From Mastigamoeba balamuthi (lineage: Eukaryota; Evosea; Mastigamoebida; Mastigamoebidae): a stretch of 64,000 nucleotides of DNA. Shown one piece after another: positions 33,701-44,757 of this stretch; position 1 is the first letter of the stretch, and every line of letters starts with the position of its first letter. The notes below the pieces were generated by a model. It was not told the DNA's origin, made no database searches, and saw only the letters and a list, made by a program, of their open reading frames with translations. A program made the position numbers and the translations under genes. Location of the stretch: the NCBI GenBank assembly GCA_902651635.1, contig CACRSC010000010.1, positions 1,345,794 through 1,409,793 of the forward strand, read 5' to 3'.

Positions 33701-36347
33701 GCCCCAGGGGTCCTACGAACGCATCCAACTGCGTGACCGAGACTTGGAGCCTCACAGACGCTCTGACTCACGCCGTCACGTTCATCGACTCGGACCAAGA
33801 GACTCAGAGGCAGGGGAGCAGGTTCCTGCTGGACAACCTCGCCACGGGCATCAACCCGGCGGTCGTGGAGTTCCTCGAGGAGGTGAGGCACAGGGTCAAC
33901 GACAGGCGCGAGCAGAACGCCAGCCAGAGCTCGATCCTCGTCTGCGCAATAGTGTTCTCGGTGTTCGTGCCGCTGTGCTTCTTCGTGCCCAGCGTCAGAG
34001 TCGCCACGCAGGAGAGGACTGCGGCCACGTCGCTCTTCAAGGACATCCCTCGGTCCACCTGTGCAAACATCATGCACGTATTCCTCGAAAAGAAGGACAA
34101 GTGCGTTTTTCTCCATATGCTGGGCTTGTGCTGACCGGGCATCACGGGGGGACGTAGGTTGGAGTCTCGGTACCGCAGCGACCGCGTGTCGATCAATCAC
34201 TCCGAGGCTCGTACAATAGTGTTCCTCGCACTCCACTCGCATTCTGACTGCTGCTGCGCAGAGAAACATTCTTTCGAGGATCGAGACCATCTATGGAGGG
34301 TTCCTTGCCACCCTAGTCGTTCTCATCATCGGTATGCTCGTGATTGGGTGGGTTGCTCCCACGTTCTACCCTCAGAGCGGTACTGGAGCCCCCTGCCCTT
34401 CCCCCATCCCATTTTGTTTTCTCACAGCTGCTGGGGATAGTTGAGGACGAAATCGTCGAGTCCAACCTTCGGGTTGCGTTCGCAGAGTTATACACCTCGG
34501 CGATTGAGCTGTCACTCGGAGGAGGATCACCATGGAGTGTAGAACACTCGATGGAGCAGTTCAACGCGAGTGTTCGGGCGTTCCGCGACTTTGAGGCTGT
34601 CGTGGCACGGAGGTCGGGAACAGTGCTCTATGACCGCGAATGCCCTGGAATGCCCAAGTGCCACGGGGCGCTCCAGCTCTCAACATACTGCGCCATCAAC
34701 CTGCAGCTCTTTGTGGGCCTCGGCCCTGCGGAGAGAGTACAGAAAAACAGCACGTTCCTCACAAACGCTCTCTTCTACTTCGAAACGGTGACCGAGTGGA
34801 TGCACGATGACATGGACAGCACCACAGCCGAAGCAGAGAGCCTAAAGGAGATCCTCTCCACACTCAACTCGGTGTTCTTCGCGCTCGCAATCGTCGCAAC
34901 CGTCGTCATGGCGCTGGTGCTGCCGTCGCTCCTGCGGTCCGTCCGCGAGGAGACATCCCGCGTGCTGCTGATGCTGCTCCGCCTGCCCCCGAGCGTCCTG
35001 CACTCGGTCGAGGCCATCCAGTCGTTCCTCGAGAACGGCTTCGTGGGGTACCAGGAGTCGGCCAAGGACTTCCTGGAGGAGCAGGAGCAGTGCACCAAGA
35101 TCATCCTCGACGCCAGCAAGGACGCCGTGGTCCTCACCAACGAGACCCTCGAGGTGACGGTGTTCAACCCCTCGGCCGAGGCGCTGATGGGGTACAACGC
35201 GGAGGAGGTGCTGGGCCGGAGGATCACGATGCTGGTGCCCGAGGGACTGGGGCGGCTGCTGGAGGAGAGCACCAGCGAGTACCTCCACCTCAAGAGGTCC
35301 AAGCCCGGCAAGACCTTCAACCTCAACTTCGGAGACAACATCGAGGTAACGGTACTTAGCAAAGGCGGTTCCGAAATCCCTGTGCTGCTGTCGGCAGTGT
35401 CGGCACCGGGGAGGGACGGGGCGACGTTTGCGTTCTTCATGAAGGACATCAGTGCGATGAAGGAGCACGCGGAGGAGCTGGAGAGACAGAAGAAGAAGTC
35501 CGAGGTGCTGCTGCTCAACGTGCTGCCCAGGAGCGTGGTCGAGATGCTCAAGAAGCAGCCGGACCGCACGATCGCCCAGCAGTTCGGTTCGGCGACAATG
35601 CTCTTCGCTGGTGAGGCATTTCCATCTCGGTCATTTGAGCTAGTTCCGGGTTAACATACGATTGCACAGACATTGTTGGGTTCACGCCCCTGTCGGCCCA
35701 GACGGAGCCAGAGGCACTCGTCCAGCTCCTCAACGACCTCTTCTCGAGGTGGGATTCGCTGTGCACGGTCTACGGCGTCGAGAAGGTCAAAACCATCGGT
35801 GATGTGCGGCACTTGGATTGCGCACTTTGTAGTTCTCACTGAGCCCCGTCAGTGCTTCATGGCTGCGTGCGGCGCCCCAGTAGAGAGGCCCGACCACGCC
35901 GCCGCGATGCTGGAGTTCGCCGTGGCATGCCTCGCGGAGCTGCAGGCGTTCAACGAGGCGCGACCCGGGGCGCAGCCGCTGAGGGTGCGGGTGGGGATGC
36001 ACACGGGGCCTGTGGTGGCGGGGGTGATCGGCAAGACCAAGCTGCAGTACGACTTCTGGGGCGACACGGTCAACATGGCTGCGCGCCTGGAGAGCGTGGG
36101 GGTGCCCGACAGGATCAATGTGAGCAGGTCCACTTACGAGGCGCTGAGGGGCAAGTACGAGTTCGAGGAGCGCGGGCTCATCGCCGTCAAGGGCATCGGC
36201 GACGTCGAGTGCTTCCTCCTGGCCGCCCACAAGCCAACCCTGCCTGCGCAGACCAACTCGAGCTGCGCCCTCCTCCGCCAGATCCTCTCAAACTCCGCTG
36301 CGTCGGAGCCGCGGACGCACTCCGCGGACCTTGAAGACGAGCTGTGA
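30785..36347 (+). CDS. TmcB-like multi-TM / PAS / adenylyl cyclase (copy 2)
   Basis: Tandem paralogue of the preceding gene with the same exon plan. It starts 'MHDGRVFPTAST' versus 'MHEARVYPTAST' in copy 1. The membrane and TmcB-like regions are moderately diverged: 'FLLEKKNNVAQAQKM' versus 'FLLDKKNNAAQAQKM'. From about 34905 onward the coding sequence is almost identical to copy 1. The exceptions are a short changed patch at the end of the PAS domain, where this copy has two extra codons ('TFNLNFGDN'), and one diverged intron. All cyclase catalytic residues are kept (ADIVGFT, KTIGDCFM, WGDTVNMAARL), and the Lys/Asp pair predicts ATP use. The C-terminus is longer, ending after 'SADLEDEL'. Predicted integral membrane adenylyl cyclase. 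Confidence 0.82.
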
Positions 36348-36654
36348 ATCTCCCCCGGCTGACTCGCTCTCGCTGGCAGTCACTGAAGACGTGTAATGAA
36401 TAGGGCGCGCATAAGCGCAACTCACAAGGGCCGCTTGAATGGAACTGTGGGCTATTCTATTGCTAGTTGACTTCGACTTGGGGGTTATTGGAGTGTACAA
36501 ATGAGCGCGGATCATGGCGGGGGCGCTGCCGCAACGTTCTCGTGTAGCTATGAGGACGCGCGACGGGGCACCCCCCGGCGCAGAGCTGCGCCAGCAGTGT
36601 ACCACTGGCGGTAGTTGATTCATACAGCGCGCGGAGGTCGTCCCCTGCAGGGCC

Positions 36655-38347
36655 TCAGACCGAGGAGGCGAGCTGGGACTTGTCCTGCTGCGGGACCTCG
36701 AGGTTGCAGTTGGTCGACATGCTGTCGAGCGCCGTGCCCTCCTTCTGGAACTCCTTGCAGGAGTCCTCCTTGGTCTCCTCGGCCTTCTCCTCCTCGTAGC
36801 TGAACCACGGCAGCTTGAGGATGCCGTTGTAGATGAACGTGCCGACCATCAGCAGGATGAACCCGCCGACCTGGAACCACGACCACTTGGTCCACTCCTC
36901 GCCGTAGTTCCTGCTGATCACGTAGAACGTGAAGAGCTGCCACATCCAGATCAGGATCGACCGGCACGCGTCGATCAGCGTGCGGTGGATGGCCGTCAGG
37001 TACTTGGTCACGTTGAGCCCGAAGAAGTTGAAGAAGGCGATCGAGAAGAACGAGATGATGCAGAACGCGCACAGCGCCCCGTTGTTGCCCATCTGCTGGA
37101 ACGCGTCGATCGCGTTGTCGTACGACCCGTGGTCATAGGGGCTCGGCTGCGGCGCGCGGCGGGGCCCGTTGTCAGCGCCCGATCCGGAAGGCCCGTTTTA
37201 TGATGCGCATTTTATGCTTTTACAGCGTTTTTCCCACCAATTTCGATTACGAGAAGAGTGCGCGAACCGTCGCGCGTTGCAATCCACCACCACCTCCCCA
37301 CAAGAAGAGAGGGGGTGTGGGAACGAGGAGGGCCACTTACGTTGTCGCCGGGGATGAAGAAGAGGATGGGGAGGGCGATGAAGGACATGAGGAGCGTGCC
37401 GAAGAGGCCCTCCATGCCGACCATGTGGACGGGCTCGTACTCCCTCTTCTTGAGCAGGATCTCCTCGACGACCATCTGGACGCCGCCAAAGAGCTGGCCC
37501 ACGAGGATCAGCACGATGCCGATCAGCGTCTTCCAGCCCGCGTCCGACGCCTCCTCCTCGGAGCTGCCCGAGTTGGTCGCCGAGTCCTTGCTGCCGAAGA
37601 AGCTCGAGAACCCGACGAGTATGAGGCCGCAGATCGTGATGATGACCGCCACCCACCGGTACGGCGGGATCTTGCGCTTCAAGAAGATCATCTGCGCGTG
37701 CGGGTTTTCCCACAAACCCGCAGCAGGTGTGGGCAACAACCAACCGTCAGACCCTGGACTGCTGGATTGCCCACCGAAACACGCGAAAGACGCGCTAACT
37801 GAAAAGAAAAAAAACGGTCGTGTGGGTGGGGGGGCACCGAGAGGATGCAAGTGAAGATGATGATGGAGCCGCGGAACATCTGCCAGACAGAGGCCGTCGT
37901 GTAGAGCAGCCCGATGCTGGCGATGCTGCTGCCCAGCAGGTCCAGCGCCGCGGGGATGGCCAGCAGCGGGGGGAACAGCTCCCAGAACGTCATCGGGTTG
38001 TTCTTGTACGGCGCCTCGCCCCTGCCCTTGGGCCGCGGCATGTACCGCATGAAGAAGAACACCGCCAGGCACATGCCCTCTCCTGCGGGTTCGCACCGGG
38101 TTTCAGAGACGTTGAGACACGGTGAACGCGGTGCAGGGGGCGGGAGACCCGGGAGGAGAGAGGCGAGAGACGCACCCCAGAACATCATGAGGGACTGGGT
38201 CCACGGGTGGTTGAACGAGTGCTTGTCCTTGCCGCCCCAGCCCACGGCCTCGCTGTCGTCCTGCGCCTTGGTGATGCACGTGTTGACGCAGCCCGTCAGC
38301 AGCATGCCCAGCTCCATGAGCCCAGCCTTGAGCGTCAGACCCGCCAT
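36655..38347 (-). CDS. SLC35F6-like transporter (copy 3)
   Basis: Four exons at the same positions as in the two copies at 9.5-14.1 kb: 38347-38176, 38092-37838, 37691-37341 and 37146-36655. Starts 'MAGLTLKAGLMELGMLLTG'. It retains 'ALDLLGSSIASIGLLY', 'TASVWQMFRGSIIIFTC' and 'IHRTLIDACRSILIWMWQL', and ends QLASSV. It is clearly more diverged than the tandem pair: the loop before 'PMTFWELFPPLLAI' is basic with 'PRPKGRGEAPYKNN', and the tail is shorter and Glu/Lys-rich. It converges on the 3' end of cyclase copy 2 with a 307 bp gap. Same predicted role: carrier of an internal membrane, substrate unknown. Confidence 0.8.
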
Positions 38348-39633
38348 TGCTCCTCGGTCGGTTCGCTTCGGATCGCAGGGGATCGCAGGTGATGTGGTGG
38401 TATTGAAACCCCTGGGGTCACCACCAAGCGAGTGATAGAGGGTATTTAATTACTGAACTGAACGTTTATTTGCTTGCAGAAAAAGCGGGGCTTTGCGTCA
38501 GAGGTGTTCCTTGCGTTCGTGTATCTAACAAGATAAAGGTCCACAATTCTGCCCAGTGCACTTAATTTCCACACGGACCTGAGGCGCCCCCTGCGCTCCC
38601 CCGGCGGCGCACGCATGCGAACTGTGCCCCCCCACCGCCGTGGCTATGCATCTCGCCCGCCGGCTAGCCTCGCGGGGCGTTGGCGTGCCCGGGAGAAGGC
38701 CCACACCCAAATCTCCCCGTGGGTCCCGCCCTTTTCCCACATCGTTCGCAACAAATACAGGGAAATATACGCGAACCCCTCCTCGGGGTGTGGGGACAGC
38801 ATTTCTCCCTGGGCCCGCCCAGGAGCATCCGGGACGGGGCGGCCCCTCGCAGACCAGCCGCGCAGCGCGCCCGTGGCAGAGGGGGGAGCCATCTGGCCTC
38901 TGGTCGCCTGGTGGTCGCCTGTGGGCGAAAAACTGTTTGCGTTGGTTGAGAAACTGCACCTCTGCCGCCTTCTTCGGTTCCCGTGCCGCAAGAAAACCGG
39001 TTCCCCCCACACCGTTGCGAGGCGGGCGATACGTCGTGACGCAGCAATGCGCGAGAGGGATCGCGGGCCCCGGGTCGCAAGCTTCGCATTCGAGCCTCGT
39101 GGATCGTTGGATCTGCAACGGGGGGCTCACACGCCGCTTTTCGCCCTTTTCCGGTGGACTTGCACCGACGAAAATATGCTACAGAACACCACGCGCGCAC
39201 GCACGATTCGGGTTCAAGTCCGCCTTTGCTCTACGAGGCGGTGGCCTGCCTCCCGAGAGGGTCTCGGCTACTCTTTTTGCACAGGCTCTAGCGAGAGCGT
39301 CCCCGCCCGAAGGAGGACCCGTTATCCCCGTCAGGGAGCAGGGAGCCAAGGGGAGACCGTTGTGCAACAACGGTCTAGATGCATCCGAAATTGCGCATTG
39401 CCTCCGATGGAGCGTGCACGATTCCGGAGAGACAACCCTCAGCAGGTCAGCATGCATGGGCAACCATCGCTCACGACGGGTTTCTGCAGTTATCCGCCTT
39501 TCGAGAAACGATCAGAGTGGCATAGACAGGATCTAGCTAGATCGAGCTTTGGGAATAGAAAGGGATCAGACCGAATGCTCACGAATGCCCCATACACCCT
39601 GGAAGTCTCAGAGGCAAAAAAGACGAAAAGTTG
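38348..39633. other. 1.3 kb without a supported gene
   Basis: Three long open frames overlap here (38615-39673 and 38640-39536 on +, 38664-39200 on -). Their proteins are Arg/Pro/Ser-rich without any motif, so at most one could be real. The GC content and the abrupt AT-rich edges resemble a transcribed noncoding locus, but no known RNA consensus is seen. Confidence 0.45.
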
Positions 39634-39703
39634 GGCTCTGCCCGGAATCGAACCGGGGCCACCTGTACCCTAAACAGGTATTTTACCACTAAACTACAGA
39701 GCC
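39634..39703 (-). tRNA. tRNA-Pro(AGG)
   Basis: 70 nt, read on -. Acceptor GGCTCTG pairs with CAGAGCC. The D-arm begins GTTTAGTGG. The anticodon stem CCTGT/ACAGG holds the loop TTAGGGT, giving anticodon AGG. The T-stem CCCGG/CCGGG holds the loop TTCGATT. The loop TTAGGGT is typical of eukaryotic tRNA-Pro. No intron and no encoded CCA. Confidence 0.93.
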
Positions 39704-39878
39704 ATCTTCATTATCTAAATAACCCCGCAAATCACAACACACCCACCAGCGATGGGATTCGTAACGATTTTCGTAGCACCCAATTCCGTCGCGACGCTTC
39801 TTTCTCGTCCGTTGCCTCCTGACCACACAGCCCCTGACGACTGCGCACGCATTCGCGTCAGATCCCCTCACCCCCCTC

Positions 39879-41090
39879 ATGCTCTCCGGTGCCAACACCA
39901 GCGACACCCGCTTCGCCCGCCTCGGGTGGGGCGCCGCCGCCGAGGTCATCGTCGAGGACATCGAGGCCGCCGCGGAGCCCCCGGAGCACGAGCTCGTGGC
40001 CACGCGCACGCGGCCCAGCGACCTGGCGACGCTGCCGGCGCCCGGCGCCCCGTACTACAACGACGACCCCGAGGCCGCAGTGTCGCCCTCGCCGCCCGTG
40101 TCGCCGCACGCGAGCGCGTTCGTCGGCGGGACGTTCTGCTCGCAGCACGACCAGCTCGCGTCGTGCGCCGGCGTGGTGCGAATTCTCGTTGCCCGGCCAA
40201 CTCTCGCCGGGCCCGCCAACACTCCACACCGGGAAATTGGTCTCTATTGGCAATTCAATCTCACGGTCCGTCCGCGAATTGCGCTGCGCCAATTCAGTTC
40301 CTGAGGCAGAGCGAGGACGTGGAGCGCGGGACGCTGCCGCCGAGGTGCTCCGACGCCCCGCCGTCCAGGTCGAGCGAGCTGCGCAAGCAGCTGTGGTGGG
40401 CGCTGTCGTATCCCCAGTGCCCCGCCCACACCGCCGACTGCTTCTCTCTTTTCCTCAGGGTGCGCCCCATACCGTTTCATTTCCTCCCGGGGAAAAGTTG
40501 TTCTACAGTATCTCGACGTCACGAATCAGTTCCTGACCACCAGCCGCCCACTCCTCGCAGGCGGCCTTCTCCTCTCCGAGGTTCCACGTCAAGACGTACT
40601 TCCCGTGCCCCTCCTCGCCTCTGGCCACCGACGCGCGCCTGCTGGACCTGAGCGTGTGCGTGGCGCCGCAGTACCTGTCGTGCTTCGCCGCCCTGCTGGC
40701 TCCCAGCGACGCCCAGACCGCCCCGCGCGCTGGCTGGTGGGCCTCGGACAAGGCCCTCTCGCTCCAGCGGCAGCCCGGCTGGCCCAAGTCGCGCTCAGCC
40801 TTCTTCGCCGTCCTCCGAGGCTCGCTGGTCGCTCTGTACAGGCTCGACGGCCACGGCGATAGGTTACCCCCCGCTGCTCCGTTCACGTTTGGTGCATTCA
40901 ATTGATCTCTGCTGTCAGGAAGCTGTGGGCGTGGTCTGAGGACGACGGCGCTGTGGCGTGCCTCGAGAAGGGCGCGCCACGCCCAAAGGCGCTCGACATG
41001 GCCGACCCGCGTGAACGCGCGTCCCTCGCTCGCGCGCTGTCGGACATTGCCTGCGAGATGCTCGCACGGTTCCCCGAGGAGACAGCCTGA
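39879..41090 (+). CDS. Conserved-looking protein of unknown function
   Basis: Four exons join in phase. Exon 1 starts 'MLSGANTSDTRFARLGWGAA' and ends near 40174 (C-A-G-V). Exon 2 begins near 40300 with 'FLRQSEDVERGTLPPRC' and ends near 40458. Exon 3 runs near 40561-40863 with 'AAFSSPRFHVKTYFPC' and 'AFFAVLRGSLVALYRLDG'. Exon 4 runs near 40918-41090 with 'KLWAWSEDDGAVACLEKG'. I do not recognise the family. There is no membrane span, signal peptide or low-complexity tract beyond a Pro/Ser stretch near residues 55-85. Alternating hydrophobic strands in exon 3 suggest a globular alpha/beta fold. It converges on the next gene with 132 bp between stops. Exon edges are approximate. Confidence 0.55.
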
Positions 41091-41222
41091 CCGCCTCTGA
41101 TACGAAAAAAAATGATAAACTCCGATCTTCAATTGATAAAAAGCAGAACCGACATACGGGAGGGCGAGAATTATAACAAAACAAGTCAAATGCGGGTGGA
41201 TATAAGCGAGGGGGGCCCCGCG

Positions 41223-42712
41223 CTACCAGCTTGTGCAGTACGAGATCAGGCAGCACAGGTTCGACGTGTGTAGGTCTGCGTGGAACGGGTTCTCGTACCC
41301 CTCGTTGCGCAGGTACCGCTGGACCTCGAGTAGCGACCTCTGGGCGCTCTCGACCGTCTTATAAGAGGAGAACGTGATCAGGAACCCCGGCTGGGCCCGC
41401 CACCCGTAGCCCGCGAACCCCGGCAGCGCCTTGAGCGTCGGGGCGAAGGGCGCCACGAGGTTGTTCGTCTCGTACGTGTTGAGCGGCGTCGTGAATACTC
41501 GCACCATGACGTGCGCGGGCAGCACCTGGTCCCCGAGCCCCTCGGTCGCCCCGGAGGGCACGCCCATGACCAGCATCGCGCGCATCGTGGCCTCCATGAC
41601 TTCGGCGTCGCTGTTGACGCAGGGCTGCCCGTTCTGCTCCATCTGCCTCCGCACGCTCATCGACGACCCCGACGCGGCCATCTGCTCGGCAGACAGCCCG
41701 TTGCGCCTGCGCTTCTCGCGCATCTGGCGCGCGAGCGCGCTCGACGCGGCCATCATGGCCTGCGCCGCGGTGCCGCTCGTGTCCAGCGCGAGCGCCGCGG
41801 TCGTCACGATCTCGCCGTCGTACTCCTTCACCGCCTCGGCCACCGGGGCTTTCGAGGCCCCCGCCTCCACCTCTGCGTCGGGCGGCGTGGCCTCGACGGC
41901 GGACGCGATGTCCGACTGCGACTGCGAGGGGGGCTCCGCGACGGGCGCGGCGGGCTCGCTGATGCGCATGCGGCGCAGCGGCGGCTCCTCGGAGCTGTCC
42001 GAGTGCGAGTCGCGGTCGTCCGGGGCGCTCGGCGCGGGCGCTGGGGGCAGCGGCTGGCGCGGCTTGGCCTTCTCGCGTGCCTGGACGACAAACGCGCACG
42101 TGTAGACGGGGGCGAAGCCCGGGAGGTCGTCGACGACGATCATGAGCCGCGACTTGTGGTGGTCGCGCGACGAGCTGCAGTTGGACTTGCAGTGGTCAAA
42201 CACGAAGACGAGCGACTGGTTGTCCTCGCTGGGGAACGGGCCGAACGACTGCTTGCTCGATATGCCAATCTCTATCACCCTCTTCCCACCGCTGCCCGTG
42301 GGGCGTTGGGCGTGCGCGCGATGAGCAGGGAGGCGGCAAATCCAGATTTTTCCGCGGAATCTCTTGATATTCAACCGCCCCACAATATGACATCACCCGC
42401 AGGAAATGCCCGCCCGCACCTGCAAAAGCACGAGGTGATGTTCCTGCTGAGGTCCTCCTCGCGGCGGCACTTGGCGCCGAGCCCCGCGCGCATGGCGTCG
42501 AACTCGCTGACGCGCCCCGAGCTGACGATCCACCGCGGCATGTGCAGCTCCATCGTGAAGTAGCGGTAGCGCAGCACGCGGGTCGTCGACAGCGTCAGCG
42601 CGGGCGCCAGCGCCGCGACGGCCTCTGCGCCGCGCTGCTGCAGGAGCTGCGCCTGCCCCTGCTGCAGCTGCAGCTGCTGGGTCATGGCGGCAGCGGTCAA
42701 CAGGCCCTCCAT
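41223..42712 (-). CDS. Possible nuclear regulator, beta-rich domain (CudA-like?)
   Basis: Two exons, 42712-42420 and 42291-41223, give about 453 residues. The N-terminus is Gln-rich (MTQQLQLQQGQAQLLQQRG). A globular part follows with 'RYRYFTMELHMPRWIVSSGR', then across the intron 'KRVIEIGISSKQSFGPFPSE', 'VFVFDHCKSNCSSSRDHHKS' and 'RLMIVVDDLPGFAPVYTCAF'. A Pro/Ser/Glu linker with 'EPPLRRMRISEP' (nuclear-signal-like) separates it from a C-terminal region ending 'HADLHTSNLCCLISYCTSW'. The His/Cys and SSSRDHHKSR strand pattern recalls p53/STAT-type DNA-binding folds and, tentatively, amoebozoan CudA proteins. I cannot confirm that without a search. If wrong, it is an unknown conserved protein. 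Confidence 0.5.
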
Positions 42713-43169
42713 CGCGAGCTGTGGTCGATTCCAAAGCCTACGCTCCCCCTTGTTCGCACTTGTGTTAATTGTGATGCGATCTTGCGAAAAATAGATTGTA
42801 TCGTCGCGACAAATCGGGTAAACCTCAACGCAGGAGCGTCGCAGGAGGAGAGCGCCCCTGCGAAATATCCGAGGAAAATATCGGGGTGCCGGAATAACCT
42901 GAAACCGGCCCCTAATTCCTAGAGTGCGGGCGAACCCCAGCCACAACAGCAGCCAGTGGGCGAGCGGGCGGGCGCTTACCGAAAGAGAGCACGCACTGCG
43001 GGGACCGAATGCAGAGTTCCGGCCGAAACCCTCTGGACTGGGTCGGCGCCTTGATGTTTCTTTAGGTGCGAAAAAATGCTTTTTCTCGTCCGCTGATTCG
43101 CGTATCTTGTCATTCAATACTCGCCCCCCCCCAGCGTAGTCGATTGCTCGATCGCCTCCTCCTCCGAAA
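42713..43169. promoter_or_regulatory. Divergent intergenic region
   Basis: 457 bp between divergent starts of the possible nuclear regulator (-) and the ubiquitin-like protein (+). It holds both promoters. No specific element is recognised. Confidence 0.4.
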
Positions 43170-44646
43170 ATGAAGAAGGCCTCCCTCAAGCTGGGCTCCG
43201 TTCCCTCCGGGGTCCCAGATTCGCCGTCAGTCGCCGAGGTTTGCCTTGCAACCCCCACGTCTTGCTCCACCGTGTCTCAAACGGCTCTCGTCGGGTCGCT
43301 CCGCGCATTCCGTCGAATCCTGAAGACCGAGAGAGCTGTCAGCGTGGAGTTCAAGCTCGATGCGGGCGGCGCTGCCCACAAGTACGTCGCCAAGTCGGGC
43401 CAGACGGTGGAGTTCCTCAAGGCAGTCGCCGCGGACCAGTTCTCTCTGCCCGTCGCCTCCCTCGTCCGTCCTCTGCTTTGCGCGAAATTATCAGACAACC
43501 TCCCGCCTCGCACAGAGACCTCAATCTCACCACTACCACCCACTCCTCTCATCCCCACCCGGTCTGGATTGCGCACACCAATTCACAGACGCTCCTGTAC
43601 AAGGGCAAGCCGATGATGGATCCCCTGGCGATCGCGGATATCGATCCCAAGGCCTCGTCGATGGCGATCACTGTCAAGGTGCACCGCTCCCCCCATACAA
43701 TTCGCGGCTTTGTCTCACAGTCGCACGGCCGTGCCATGCGCGTGCGCGTGTGGGACCTTGGTTGGCCCCGCTGCCGAGCAGTGCAAGTGAGGTTCGCGCA
43801 GGTGCTGGCTCTGCGTTCTCTGGGGATACCCACCCGACGGACGCTGCCCTTGTCATCCACATCCCGCCACAGAACAAAGACCAAGCGGACTTGACTTTGG
43901 CTCTCCATTCGAACGGCCCCCGCTCTGCTTGCCCGCGCTACCAGCCAACGGCCTCCCGGCGCTTGGCCACCCGCGGGAGATTTCCTCGCCTCGGATATCT
44001 CACTGCCCAGTCTGGGCTCTAAATTTGAACAGGTGCACTGCGCCTCCCACTCTCCCCTCCCGATGGTAGCGCCGCACCACTTCATCCAGAACATCAGAGG
44101 CAAGCACGACCCTTCCCCCCGCACCCCCGCGGGGTCCTGACGTGCAGGGCGCGGCAGACACGAGCTTGGGGGCCCTCGCCGTGCTGCTGGCCGTCTTCGT
44201 GGCCACGCAGGCAGCGGCGCTCTGCGTGCTGTGGCCCCAGGCCACCGTCACCATCCCAGACGTCCTCGTCCCGGCCGTCCTCCTCACCCTCAGTGCGGGG
44301 CCCCCTCCAGCCACCCCCTCCCTCCCGCTGGCCCTCAACTACTGTCTCTGCAGTCGCCGCGGGGCTGAGGACAGAGGACGTGGAGCACAAGTTCAGCCAG
44401 GCGGCGCTGCTGTGCGGCGCGGTCGAGGCGGTGCTGCAGGTGATGGACGCGGGGCAGCACAGGCGCGGGTGGTGGGGCAGGCAGGCGCACGGGCAGTTCT
44501 ACCTGTCGCTGGTGCCCGCAGACCTCGCGGCGATGCTCGCGGGCCCCGCGCCGCAGAACACGACGTTCCTCGCGGGCGTCGTGGCCGCGGCCAACATCGT
44601 GGTCGTCGGGTGGGTCTGCCACGTGTTCGGCATCAACCGCAGATAG
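43170..44646 (+). CDS. Ubiquitin-like-domain multi-span membrane protein
   Basis: Exon 1 (43170 to about 43239) starts 'MKKASLKLGSVPSG'. The next two exons encode a ubiquitin-like fold: 'RAVSVEFKLDAGGAAHKYV', then 'TVEFLKAVAADQFSLPV', then 'LLYKGKPMMDPLAIADI' and 'SMAITVK'. The best in-phase continuation jumps from 43677 to 44033 ('VHCASHSPLPMVAPHHFIQN'). It then crosses a GC-AG intron (44100-44157) to 44158 ('DTSLGALAVLLAVFVATQAA'), and another intron to the last exon ending 44646. Predicted spans are LGALAVLLAVFVATQAAAL, a second near IPDVLVPAVLLTL, and a third near the C-terminus (FLAGVVAAANIVVVGWV). A cytosolic Ubl plus membrane spans recalls TMUB and Dsc3-type proteins of ER-associated or Golgi quality control. 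That analogy is inference. Exons 43678-44032 are the least certain part. Confidence 0.6.
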
Positions 44647-44757
44647 CGCGAGCACAGCAGGAGTTCCACAAAATATCAGCGTTGATTCCTGGTCTCTGAT
44701 TTTCGAATCTCCCTCGCTGGATATTTCATTCCGTCGTCGTTTGCCACCCCCGCGCGT

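Noticed and set aside
39195-39240. GGTTCAAGTCC, like a tRNA T-loop
   Set aside because: Flanking bases do not form a five-pair T-stem and no acceptor or anticodon arm is found at the right distance.
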